Shown in pieces: positions 22,164 to 31,534 of a DNA stretch of 64,000 nucleotides. Location: contig JAPFFF010000056.1 in NCBI GenBank assembly GCA_039105265.1, forward strand, positions 434,001-498,000, written 5' to 3'. The number at the start of each line of letters is the position of its first letter. Positions within the stretch are counted from its first letter, which is position 1. Made by a program: the position numbers and the translations under genes. The notes below the pieces were generated by a model. That model saw only the letters and a list, made by a program, of their open reading frames with translations. It ran no database searches and was not told the DNA's origin. Source of the DNA: Tritrichomonas musculus (taxonomy: Eukaryota > Parabasalia > Tritrichomonadida > Tritrichomonadidae).

Positions 22164-23009
22164 TTATTTACTAATGAATTTTGCTATCAAAAACACAACG
22201 ACAGCACCAATTACTATGATTCCAATATTACGAACCATATTTTGTTGTTGGCCTGAAGATGTAGATGTTGATGTCTTTAAATCCTTTGTAACAGATTGAG
22301 CAGTTTTTTGTGGATTGCTCTCACCAAAATTGGATTTAACTTTTGATGTTGCATCTTCAAGCTTATTTTGAATGGAAGAATAAGCATTTTTAACTTGTTT
22401 TGATGCTTCTTCTGTTGCATGTTCTAATGATTTAGCTGCATCAGATTGTTTTATAGATGATGTTACGTCATGTGCTTTTTGTTCAACAGTTTCATAAGCA
22501 CTTTTAACTTGCTTTGAAGCTTCTTCTGTTGCATTATGTAAAGATTGAAATGGATCAGATTGTTTTATTGAATTCACAGCACTTTCTGCTTTTTGTTGTA
22601 ATTGTTTTCCAGCATCTTTGGCCTGCTGAGCTACCTCTCCTGCAACATGTTCAAATTGATTTCCAGCATCTTTGGCATGTTCTTGAATTTCTCCTGCAAC
22701 ATGTTCAAATTGATTTCCAGCATCTTTAGCATGTTCTTGAATTTCTCCTTCAACACGTTCAAATTGATTTCCAGCATCTTTGGCATGTTCTTGAATTTCT
22801 CCTTCAACACGTTCAAATTGATTTCCTGTACTATTTGATGTTGTTGTAGAATCAGCTGGATTATGCTCAAAAGGGTTTAAATCTTCTGCTTTTTGTTTTG
22901 CTGCATTTAGTGCATCTTCTGCTGTTTGTTCAAATTGATTTCCGTTGATTTCAGGTATTTCAAATCTTCCTCCAAAATCATCATTTGCAACCCAGTCTGG
23001 TTGGCTCAT
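22164..23009 (-). CDS. Tail-anchored protein with amphipathic-helix repeats
   Basis: 281 aa. The N-terminal 60 residues are polar. Four 18-residue repeats of the type GNQFExVxGEIQEHAKDA follow (about 65-136), then two longer repeats around ATEEASKQVK..AY (about 155-225). The C-terminus is a single hydrophobic segment (IGIIVIGAVVVFLIAKF) with only ISK after it. This is the layout of a C-tail-anchored membrane protein with a cytosolic helical, LEA- or apolipoprotein-like domain. The target membrane (ER, Golgi or hydrogenosome) cannot be told. The 18-aa units are also 54-bp DNA repeats, so copy number may vary. The TAA stop overlaps TAAA. I know no named homologue. Confidence 0.85.
   Translation of the reverse strand: MSQPDWVANDDFGGRFEIPEINGNQFEQTAEDALNAAKQKAEDLNPFEHNPADSTTTSNSTGNQFERVEGEIQEHAKDAGNQFERVEGEIQEHAKDAGNQFEHVAGEIQEHAKDAGNQFEHVAGEVAQQAKDAGKQLQQKAESAVNSIKQSDPFQSLHNATEEASKQVKSAYETVEQKAHDVTSSIKQSDAAKSLEHATEEASKQVKNAYSSIQNKLEDATSKVKSNFGESNPQKTAQSVTKDLKTSTSTSSGQQQNMVRNIGIIVIGAVVVFLIAKFISK
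22606..22822 (-). repeat. 54-bp tandem repeat inside the tail-anchored protein gene
   Basis: About four units of 54 bp encode the 18-residue GNQFE...HAKDA repeats. Units differ mainly at RVE versus HVA. Confidence 0.8.
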
Positions 23010-24235
23010 TTTTTAACAAAATAAATCACTTCATTAGCGATCATATTCATAGATAAAAATCCTTTTTTAGTTTTCGCTAATATCGCAATATATGTTTTGA
23101 TTTTAAAATTATTTATAGCATAAAATTTTTTATCAATATGTTTATTGATTAAATTGATTATTTATCCTAAAACTTTATGAATGGATGACTGATATTTTTA
23201 ATTATCTTTAAAATTCCAAATAAATGTCAAAAAAAAATTCGGGAATACTTTTGTTCAAAAACATAAATAAAAACCAAATGAGGTCATTTTATATTTTGTT
23301 ATTTATCATATTGATTTATATAAAAGATAATAAACTAATTATTTAGTATAATTTATGATTTAAAATTAAAGATTTGGTCGTTTTAAAATAGTTTATATGT
23401 TAATGAACTTTTTCTTGGAATAAAATAAAAATTCAGAAAATATAAAATTTCTATTGAACATATCATTTAAATTTTTAAATATGAGTTTTTTGGCAAATAT
23501 AATTTTAATTAAAAAATAAATAAGCGAATAAAATTTACGAAATTATTTTAACTATATAGGAGTCATTTTGTAATAAATAATAGGATTTTTCATAATAATT
23601 GAATAAAATCAATAAAAATATTCTAATTCCGCATTCATTAGCATTAAAAAATAATTTTAATTTCCAAAATTGTTTTAGAATTTATGAATCAAGAAAATAT
23701 GAACACCTAATTTTTGAATAAGTATTAAAAGTTGCTTTTATAGCGTTGGAACGCAATAATTATCTAATCCTACAATTATATACTGAATGTAACCAGAAAT
23801 TCACGAAATAATCGCAGGCTTACCCAAATTAAATTGTTAAAATGTGATTGTTCTTTCAAATTTTTTTTCTCCCTTTGAAAAAGCATAATTTAGCGATAAA
23901 AAATAAATTAAACATCTTATTTATACCAAAAAAAATGGCAAATAAGATATGTGTCGCACATTTTTTTTATTCACATACTAAATTCTTCATAATTAATAAT
24001 ATATAAACAAAACCAAAAAGAGAATACAGTAAAAAGTTTGCTTGATGAATGAATCTGGCATTATTTTATTTGCAAGTCGCGGCATCTATCAATTTGAAAA
24101 AAAGCAAAAAGAAATAAAATTAAAGACTTTATTTAAATTTCACTTTAAGTAGTCTTTTATAACTATTAAAGGAGGAGCGAAGTATTCAGATCTCTAGAAA
24201 AGACTTTTTTTAATTTCATAATATACAAAACAAAA
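23010..24235. other. Intergenic spacer
   Basis: AT-rich DNA between two minus-strand genes. I recognise no gene, RNA or clear repeat. Confidence 0.5.
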
Positions 24236-25576
24236 TCAAGGGAAAAGTCTTCTACACTCGAGATAGAACCTCTTTTCATCAGCTTCTCCCATGGAAAAGC
24301 TTTTATTTGGGAGCGAGCCTCTGTGGTTAATTGTTTCAAAGAAACTGTCCTTAGAAACAGGCGGTAGAAGAATCGCTGTTGCTCCGAGTCTCTCGCCAAG
24401 CTTTACTAGCTCATCAGAGCCATGTATGTAGTCGATTATTGGTCTTTTTCCATTGGGATCTCTTTTGGCAATCTCATCTAGTGCCTCGTCAAGTGCTGGC
24501 TGCAGTACAGATACGGCTAAACTGTCAATTTCAGCCTCAAGAAGCTCGAACTTTTTGGCGCCATTTTCATTGAAAGCAAAGCCAAACGAGGATGTCGATT
24601 TTTTAACGGCTTCTTGAAGTGAAGTAGCACTATTAAGAGTCGTGACCTTCCCTCCAAGCTTCTTCAAAATGTCGCTAATAAGAGTCCGTGAATCAGCGCC
24701 AAATACAACTCGATGAATTGGCTCAAAGGTCAGGCCTTCATCGTACATGTTAACGATCTCAACTAGAGCCCAACGTACTGGATTCTGAGCAATTTGGTCG
24801 TCGGGAATTCCTTGTTCTTTGAGCTCTTTCTTGTAATCATCCCAGACAGCTTTGGCTGTAGCAAGTGAGTGGTTTCCATCGCCAACAGCAAAGAGGAAAA
24901 TTGATCCATCAGGAGCTGTTTTTTCAGTTGCTAATTTTGTGATTGCAGAAGTGACATTTGATACTTCAGAATCTGTTGATACACTCCAGCCTTTTACTGA
25001 GCCTCCGCCACACATGAGGTCGATCTGATAGAGTGGTGGCTTGTTACGAACAAGATCTCCTGTTTTTTCGACAAGTTGGCGGCTTTTATCATCTGCAAGG
25101 AGCATGATATGTGGAAGTTCCAGGGGGGCTCCTTTTCGAATTGCTATTCTGGGTGGTATTCGTTCAACAATGGTCTTTTCTGTGGCCCGGATGTTAGCTT
25201 TGCTTAAAGGTTTCCATTCATATTTTTCAAGGTCTATTAAGGCGATCAGTCCTTTGCGTATTCGATTGAAAGGAGTAGTACGTTCTATGTAAACAAAGCA
25301 TTTTTGTGGTGGTTGAAAAACTCCATTCTCAAGATACTCGCGCATCGTTTGCCTGATTTTAGATATTCTTTCTTCTTTGTTGTTTTCTAAGTAAATTTCT
25401 GGGAGAATTAAGTTCAGTGTGGAAGGCTTTCCAGAGGTAATTTCTGATAATTTTTGCCAATAGGTTTTGTCTTGGGTATACTGATCGCAGGCTATTACAG
25501 GCCATGACATCATATTTTTTCCAGCTGGAAGAAGAATTTCTGGCATGCAGATTCCCAAATCTTCAATAGCTTTCAT
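24236..25576 (-). CDS. DUF1015-family protein, likely acquired from bacteria
   Basis: 446 aa, full family length. Signature segments are PVIACDQYTQDKTYW (26-40), RATEKTIVERIPPR (130-143), IDLMCGGGSVKGW (185-197) and the hallmark GDGNHSLATAK (232-242). DUF1015 proteins are common in anaerobic bacteria (Firmicutes, Thermotogae) and archaea; their function is not settled and I assign none. The gene is clearly richer in GC than the spacers and most neighbouring genes, ends in TGA without the TAAA overlap, and has no good initiator (only TCAATGG about 24 nt upstream). All of this fits lateral transfer. No signal peptide; presumably cytosolic. Confidence 0.88.
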   Translation of the reverse strand: MKAIEDLGICMPEILLPAGKNMMSWPVIACDQYTQDKTYWQKLSEITSGKPSTLNLILPEIYLENNKEERISKIRQTMREYLENGVFQPPQKCFVYIERTTPFNRIRKGLIALIDLEKYEWKPLSKANIRATEKTIVERIPPRIAIRKGAPLELPHIMLLADDKSRQLVEKTGDLVRNKPPLYQIDLMCGGGSVKGWSVSTDSEVSNVTSAITKLATEKTAPDGSIFLFAVGDGNHSLATAKAVWDDYKKELKEQGIPDDQIAQNPVRWALVEIVNMYDEGLTFEPIHRVVFGADSRTLISDILKKLGGKVTTLNSATSLQEAVKKSTSSFGFAFNENGAKKFELLEAEIDSLAVSVLQPALDEALDEIAKRDPNGKRPIIDYIHGSDELVKLGERLGATAILLPPVSKDSFFETINHRGSLPNKSFSMGEADEKRFYLECRRLFP

Positions 25577-26037
25577 TTGATTAAGTTGGATACCATTGAA
25601 AACATCGGATATGTTATATAAAAATCATCGATTTTTTACAATAGTGATAAGTTCCATTGAAAAAGTTGATTCGATAAATAAGTTTCTCAATTTTCAATAA
25701 AATCAAATTTTTACCCATTATGTTTTTTTATAAATAAATCTTTCGAATAATTATATATATTCATTTTTTATTGATAAATTAAATTGAGAACAATTCAAAC
25801 TTATAAAATAATTTTTTCAAAATATAAATTATTGTATGATGAATATATTCAAAACAAAGTTGACTAAAATGACCCAAATTAAAAAATAAGCATTTTGAAC
25901 ATTATTTAAAATAAGAATTAAATAATGAGAAAATTTTGCAATTGTGAAATTAATGAGCATTTAAATTCATATAAAATAAATATAGCCTATGATCTCAAAA
26001 TATTCTTTTTATTTGTTCTTTGATAATAAGGATTTTT
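25577..26037. other. Intergenic spacer
   Basis: AT-rich spacer, nothing recognised. Confidence 0.5.
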
Positions 26038-27254
26038 TTAAGATATAGATTTCAATAATAAAATAAAATGATTTATAATAACAACATTAGTTTTCATCTT
26101 GAAAAAAAGTGGATTATATTTTTCAAACATATTTATTAAATTGTTATTCCTTGCTTTTTTAACAAAATCTATAATTTTTACGTTAGGATTGATTAGCATT
26201 TCATTAGCATCAGCACCATTTTGAAGCAGCCATCCAATAACCTTCAAAGGTTTTTGAATTGATAACACGAAATCGCCCAAAATTGAATTGGCTTTATTTC
26301 CATGATTATTTAAATTCGAGTCTTTCACAAAAATTAATTGTAAGATAACTACAGCATCATCTTCATCAATCAAATCGATCATATAATACGGACCAGGATG
26401 TCCATCTTCATCCAATCTGTTTAAATCGATATTTTTGTCTAAAACCATTTTTACAATCTCAATGTTTCTTGATCCACAAATCCAATGAACAGCTGCCTTC
26501 TTATTTAGCTGGTTGCTGATGTCAAAATTGTGCATATTATCGCATAGAAATTTAACAGTTTCTTGAAAATTTTGAAAGCAAGCATTAAAAAAAAAACGTT
26601 TCGCCTGTATTTTCAACAACATGGTCCAATTTATCTCCATATTCAAAAAGAAGAGAAACTGCTTCTTGGTTACCATTTGCAATTGCTGTCATCACATTTG
26701 AATATTCATATTTTTCATAATATTTTTTTGATTCATTTTCTAACAAAATTCTGAGAGATTCAGAATTTTTCATTTTGATTGATTTTCGAACAGATTTATT
26801 GTTATTTTGTGGTTTCGCCCCTTTTTCAAATAGAAGACGAAGGATGTCACAATTACCAGAGATTGTTGCTAAGTAAGTTTCATATGATTCTGAAAGGCAT
26901 GCATAGTGTATTGATAAATATGAATTAACGCTTTTTTGGTCAATAGAAATGCCAATATTATTCAGAAAAATAAATGATTCAAGTGAATCGCAATAAGCAG
27001 CAATATGTAATAAACCTATATAATCTGATGGTAATATAAATAATGATTTATCATCTAAGGTGCCAATTGTTGAAAACAAATAATGATCAGATCTGAAGTT
27101 AGATATCAAAAAAAAAAAAAAAAAAAAAAAAAATAATACGGAAGTGAAAAGTTTATTCCTGTTAACATATTTCTTTGTTCCTCATCATTAATTTTTGCTA
27201 ATTCTTGTAAATTATTTCGACAAACCAGTATTGCAATTTCCTCTAATCATTCAT
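26038..27254 (-). pseudogene. Frameshifted ankyrin-repeat (DUF3447-type) gene
   Basis: Three consecutive minus-strand pieces form one ankyrin protein in different frames. The first (about 27254-27134) contains LPYYF, the second (to 26585) LLHIAAYCDSLESFIFLNN and HYACLSESYE, the third (to 26038) AVHWICGSRNIEIVKMVLDK. The breaks fall exactly in homopolymers: 26 A at 27108-27133 and 10 A at 26587-26596 (plus strand). A one-base change in each would rejoin the frames. It is therefore a pseudogene, or an intact gene with assembly errors in homopolymers. Its neighbour at 27332-30196 belongs to the same broad family and orientation, suggesting tandem duplication. The second piece has no ATG. Confidence 0.75.
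27108..27133. repeat. Poly(A/T) tract of 26
   Basis: Run of 26 A on the plus strand (T on the coding strand) at the first frameshift of the ankyrin pseudogene. Confidence 0.9.
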
Positions 27255-27331
27255 AAAATTTTCGCAAAATTTTCATTTCAGATCTAATTTGGTCGTATAA
27301 AATTATTTACATATAATGCCAAAAACAAGTT

Positions 27332-30196
27332 TTATTTTTTGTCCTTTATTACTTTTTCTATAAAATCGATTAATTTTTGAGAATTAAATTCCTGAGTTTT
27401 AAATTTTTCTTCGTAATAATCTTTTTTCTGATTGAGAATTCCCACCAAGCAATCTAATGAATCCCAACATCTTTTTGAAGCGGCATGTCTTATTTCATAA
27501 TTCAAAGAATTTCCGAAAAAGAAGAAATCCTTAAAATTATCTAGAATAATCATCAAAGCTTCTCTTTGATTTTGATGCAAAGCTACACTAAAAGCTCTTT
27601 TCAATTCGATATCAGCGAAAAGGAGCTTAAATTTTTCATCATCTTTATCATTTAATTTCATATCGAATAGAAGCATCATCTCATCGACGTAACCATGGGC
27701 CACTGCCTTTATGAAAGGAGTAACTTGAGCTCTTTCGTCATAAGTGTACTTAAAAAGTGGACATTTCAAAAGTATCTCGATCGTTTTATAAGAATGCTGA
27801 TCGCAGGCACGACTCATTGCCGTCGTGTTGTTCGTGTTGTTTACGCAATTCACGTCGATTCCGGGGATTCTAAGAAGCAGCTTGACGATGTCGGTGTAGT
27901 TGAAGTAGGCAGCGTTCATCAGGTACGTGTTGTCGTACTCGTCGAGGTCGTTTGGAAAGTTGATGAAGATCGGAAGAAGCTTCGTTCGAAAGTTCTTCAG
28001 ACAAAAGTTGACCTCGCGCTCCGAGATGATGTTCGTGTTGATCTCGAAGTCAACAAGATGGTCGTAGTTGTCGTACAGATAGTCAACAATGTGGTCAAGC
28101 CCATACTTGATCGCAAAAATCATGCAGTTCGTGAACATCTCCTTGATCACGTGGCTGCTGCCCGAGTTCTCATCAAAGACCCAGATGAGATCATCGTCGC
28201 CGTCTTCCGAAGTGTCGCCATCAGCAAGCGAGTCGTCTTCTGAAATATATATGAAATCGTCAATGAACTCTTCTTCTTCTTCCTCTTCTTCTTCATTGTA
28301 ATAATAATGCGCATCCTCGTTGGAACTTACAAAGTGTGCTTTGTTGTCACTTTTCGTGTCACAAGTCACATCATCAGTCACTTTTTTGTTACTGAAAATG
28401 TCATCAGCTTGATGAATGCTGCAAGTATCACTGCTCCTGTCATTAGAAATAGATTCATTATTATTGCTTATATTGTTTTCATCATTTTTGTTATTATCAT
28501 CGTTGTTTTGGCTTTCATTATCGTTGTTTTGGCTTTCATTATCGTTGTTTTGGCTTTCATTATCGTTGTTTTGTCTTTCATTATCGTTGTTTTGGTTTTC
28601 ATTATCGTTGTTTTGGCTTTCATTATCGTTGTTTTGGTTTTCATTATCGTTGTTTTGGTTTTCATTATCGTTGTTTTGGCTTTCATTATCGTTGTTTTGG
28701 TTTTCATTATCGTTGTTTTGGTTTTCATTATCGTTGTTTTGGTTTTCATTATCGTTGTTTTGGTTTTCATTATCGTTGTTTTGGTTTTCATTATCGTTGT
28801 TTTGGCTTTCATTATCGTTGTTTTGGCTTTCATTATCGTTGTTTTGGCTTTCATTATCGTTGTTTTGGCTTTCATTATCGTTGTTTTGGCTTTCATTATC
28901 TTTGTTTTGGCTTTCATTATCGTTGTTTTGGTTTTCATTATCGTTGTTTTGGTTTTCATTATCGTTGTTTTGGTTTTCATTATCTTTTGGGGTCTTTTTG
29001 TTGTCTGTTTCGTTTGCTTCTTTGTCTGTTTCTTTGTTTGCGTTTGTGTTCTCTTCGCTTTCATTATTTTTGTCTTCGTTTTCTTCTTCTTCGTCATCGT
29101 CGTCGGCTGACTGGTTGATGTTGAGGAAGATTTCGATGTATTTCTGCGCTTTTTCGTCTCTGCGGCTTTTGTGATTCTTCCTCTTCACTTTGACCATCAC
29201 AGCGTCCTTCATTATAAAATTTTCGACCATGTGGAACATGTCGATGTTTCTTCCGAAGAGGACTCTTCTAAAGATTTCTTTTGGCCTCAATTTTGCCTCA
29301 TTTAGAAGCAAAAATTTGAAAATTTTGATTGATCCGAAAAGTGCTGCTGCTTCAATGAGCGATCTTTGCTCATCGGTGACGTAATTGATCTTAGGGAAGA
29401 ATGCTGGATCATAAATGGAAGGTGTACAAAGAGAATTAATTGAAATATTGTTTTTTGATATAATATTTTGAAATCGATCAATGTCGTCAGACATCAAAGA
29501 GCAACGTAATGGGTCTGGATCGTACGAATTAAAAGCAAAAAAATCACGATCTTGGCTTAAATAAACTTCAATTTGCCTCTTTCTTCGTCTTTTTATTTCA
29601 TTAAGTTCTTCCTCTGAAAAAGTTGATGATTTATCTGATGTGTTTGTAAGAGGAAAATAGAGCTCTTTTTGGAAATCTTTAGAGTTGCTTATTTGTAAAA
29701 TATCATAAAATAAAGATGGCTTATTCTCGATTATTTCCGGAAGGAAGTATTGAGCAAGTTTGGTATCAAATTGTGATTCAGTGACAATGGTTTGAACACT
29801 AAGAAAATTGTTTTCAAAAAACCATTCATTAACGAAAACATATGGTTCGACAATTTTTATTAGATGAACTTCGTCGTTCTTGAAAAAATGCCCAATTTGA
29901 TCTTTCATTTTTTCAAGAAACAAAAGCGTGGATCGCTCTTTTCTTGAACCTCCGAATAAATTAGATATAATTGCTTGAAGAAGATTATCAAATTTTGTTT
30001 TATTTTTAAAATATTTTTCTGGGATTGAATTAAAAATTTCATTAATTTGGTCTTCGGTTGCACTTACATCTAGATCTCCTAAGTTTTCTTGAATTTTCCC
30101 GATTTCTTCAATGCGATTCAAATAACGAATAAAATCGGGGTCATCAATACTCTTCATTATCTTTAAAATTTTTAATTTGAGAATATAAATGGCCAT
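27332..30196 (-). CDS. Ankyrin-repeat protein (DUF3447-type) with a long heptad Asn/Asp/Glu/Gln array
   Basis: 954 aa. The N-terminus (DFIRYLNRIEEIGKIQENL) matches the conserved start of the large trichomonad DUF3447/ankyrin family, so the real start may be Met14 (about 30157). Ankyrin-like repeats lie before (SLIEAAALFGSIKIFKFLL) and after (NTYLMNAAYFNYTDIVKLLL, NTTAMSRACDQHSYKTIEILL) a disordered insert of about 300 residues. The insert holds about 23 copies of DNE(N/S)QNN and an acidic E/D run. The 3' half of the gene (about 27700-28250) and the region near 29000-29350 are much richer in GC than the rest. Ankyrin domains bind proteins; the partner is unknown. The TAA stop overlaps TAAA. 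Confidence 0.88.
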   Translation of the reverse strand: MAIYILKLKILKIMKSIDDPDFIRYLNRIEEIGKIQENLGDLDVSATEDQINEIFNSIPEKYFKNKTKFDNLLQAIISNLFGGSRKERSTLLFLEKMKDQIGHFFKNDEVHLIKIVEPYVFVNEWFFENNFLSVQTIVTESQFDTKLAQYFLPEIIENKPSLFYDILQISNSKDFQKELYFPLTNTSDKSSTFSEEELNEIKRRRKRQIEVYLSQDRDFFAFNSYDPDPLRCSLMSDDIDRFQNIISKNNISINSLCTPSIYDPAFFPKINYVTDEQRSLIEAAALFGSIKIFKFLLLNEAKLRPKEIFRRVLFGRNIDMFHMVENFIMKDAVMVKVKRKNHKSRRDEKAQKYIEIFLNINQSADDDDEEEENEDKNNESEENTNANKETDKEANETDNKKTPKDNENQNNDNENQNNDNENQNNDNESQNKDNESQNNDNESQNNDNESQNNDNESQNNDNESQNNDNENQNNDNENQNNDNENQNNDNENQNNDNENQNNDNESQNNDNENQNNDNENQNNDNESQNNDNENQNNDNERQNNDNESQNNDNESQNNDNESQNNDDNNKNDENNISNNNESISNDRSSDTCSIHQADDIFSNKKVTDDVTCDTKSDNKAHFVSSNEDAHYYYNEEEEEEEEEFIDDFIYISEDDSLADGDTSEDGDDDLIWVFDENSGSSHVIKEMFTNCMIFAIKYGLDHIVDYLYDNYDHLVDFEINTNIISEREVNFCLKNFRTKLLPIFINFPNDLDEYDNTYLMNAAYFNYTDIVKLLLRIPGIDVNCVNNTNNTTAMSRACDQHSYKTIEILLKCPLFKYTYDERAQVTPFIKAVAHGYVDEMMLLFDMKLNDKDDEKFKLLFADIELKRAFSVALHQNQREALMIILDNFKDFFFFGNSLNYEIRHAASKRCWDSLDCLVGILNQKKDYYEEKFKTQEFNSQKLIDFIEKVIKDKK
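28494..28988 (-). repeat. 21-bp tandem repeat array (about 23 copies)
   Basis: The unit TTTCATTATCGTTGTTTTGG plus C or T (plus strand) encodes the heptad DNE(S/N)QNN. Variants are mainly Ser or Asn at position 4, with one Arg and one Lys unit. The pattern of variants suggests block duplication. Confidence 0.95.
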
Positions 30197-30878
30197 TCAA
30201 AAATGTTAGTATCTCAATTACTATAAAGCCATGTTGAAAATATTTAATAAGTTTTTGTTATTCCTTTGTATATTATTATGAATCCAAAAAAAATCATAGA
30301 AATGAAATATGCCATATAACCTTATCTTAACAAATCTTTGGAAAATTCAAAATAAAACACTTTTAATTTTTCAAAATTATATTGCAATTTCTTTGATGAA
30401 TTGATGAAAAACATAAAAAGTAAATAGCAAATTGAAAATATTATTATTTGCTTTTTAAAGAAAAGTAAATGTTACATTCATATTAACTTCAATGGATTCA
30501 AAGTTATTATTTAAATTTCTCATTTAAATTAGTTATTTTGTTGTAAATCATATTAAATGAATAATAAAATAAAAAAGAAGGGATCAATTAATTTGAAAAA
30601 AATATCAATTTACCGTTTATGATCATTATAAATCAGTAAATATTAAAATTTTATTTTTTAAGAATAATAATTAAGAATTATGGATAAAAAGTTATTGCTA
30701 AATTAATAAATATCTCAAAAAAAATCATTAGCATAGTACGAAATGTACGAAAGATGTAGTAGATCTATAAAAATATGATTTCTGTACTTTTTACTGAACT
30801 CCTGAATGTCAATGGCAGAACTTAAAACATAAATCCTTAATAAGCATTATCATATTTGAATAATATAAATCCTTAACC

Positions 30879-31078
30879 TGTTATATCATCATTTCAGAAA
30901 CTAATCTTATTTTATTTTTAAACATAAATGTAAAATTTTATGAAAAACATTCAATTTTGCAGACATTGCAGAAATAACGAGTTATAAATTGAGGATCATT
31001 AAATTTACAGACTTTGCAGAAATAACCAGTTAAAATTAAAAGAAAATTAAAGTTAATTTCTGAAATGATGATATAACA
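30879..31078. mobile_element. 200-bp inverted-repeat element (MITE-like)
   Basis: TGTTATATCATCATTTCAGA (from 30879) is perfectly inverted at the right end (TCTGAAATGATGATATAACA to 31078), extending to about 24 bp with a mismatch. Inside is a direct duplication of a block ending in TTGCAGAAATAACNAGTTA (about 30968 and 31016). Confidence 0.65.
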
Positions 31079-31216
31079 TATTTTGAGTTCTGACGTGGAA
31101 AATCAGGGTTTTAGACAGAAGGCCGAAAATCATGATTTTTTTATTTAGCAACCTTCTTTATACAATTTTTGCCACCTTAAATTCGAAAAGTTATACCGTA
31201 AAAAAAAAATTTCACT

Positions 31217-31224
31217 TCATTTTT
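31217..31224 (+). promoter_or_regulatory. Initiator of the 101-aa gene
   Basis: TCATTTTT, +1 A at 31219, 10 nt before the ATG. Confidence 0.55.
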
Positions 31225-31228
31225 TTTA

Positions 31229-31534
31229 ATGCCCAGAATAAATTATTTGATGCCTCCTTTATTCGTGTGGGGACCTTGGGTTCAATTACCTGGATCAGCA
31301 GTAGCCTCTGTTGGAAATCAAGATTATCAATATTCCATTGGTACCGATTTAATCGGAGATGCTGGAATTCCTCAAGGTGAAGTTCAATATGTTGCCCCTG
31401 GACATCAAACGAAGGTCGATTCTTTTTTTGATTCTATTACAATCACTCGAGATGGAGGCTCCTTTGATGAAATCAAAGTTCGATTTAAAAATGCTGGTGG
31501 TCCTACCGGATGTGCTATCATTGTTTCATATTAA
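31229..31534 (+). CDS. Small 101-aa protein of unknown function
   Basis: A complete small gene: the initiator TCATTTTT is 10 nt before the ATG and base composition is higher in GC than the flanks. The protein is rich in Gly, Val and Asp, with no Lys/Asn runs, no membrane segment and no clear signal peptide. It alternates short strands (VQLPGSAVASVG, VQYVAPGHQTKV, SITITRDGG, IKVRFKN, CAIIVSY), suggesting a small all-beta domain. I do not recognise the family. Met8 (31250) is an alternative start. Confidence 0.75.
   Translation: MPRINYLMPPLFVWGPWVQLPGSAVASVGNQDYQYSIGTDLIGDAGIPQGEVQYVAPGHQTKVDSFFDSITITRDGGSFDEIKVRFKNAGGPTGCAIIVSY

Larger units (their letters stand above)
30197..31228. other. 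Intergenic region with an inverted-repeat element
   Basis: AT-rich DNA with no gene. It holds the inverted-repeat element at 30879-31078. Confidence 0.6.

Noticed and set aside
22602-22870. Extra overlapping frames in the 54-bp repeat region
   Set aside because: They are frame shadows of the tail-anchored protein repeats, whose unit length is also a multiple of three.
28307-29174. Long open frames on the plus strand opposite the heptad array (hydrophobic repeats of LFWLSLS and FIIVVLV type)
   Set aside because: They are antisense shadows of the 21-bp repeat, which is divisible by three and so keeps several frames open. The minus-strand ankyrin frame is the real gene.
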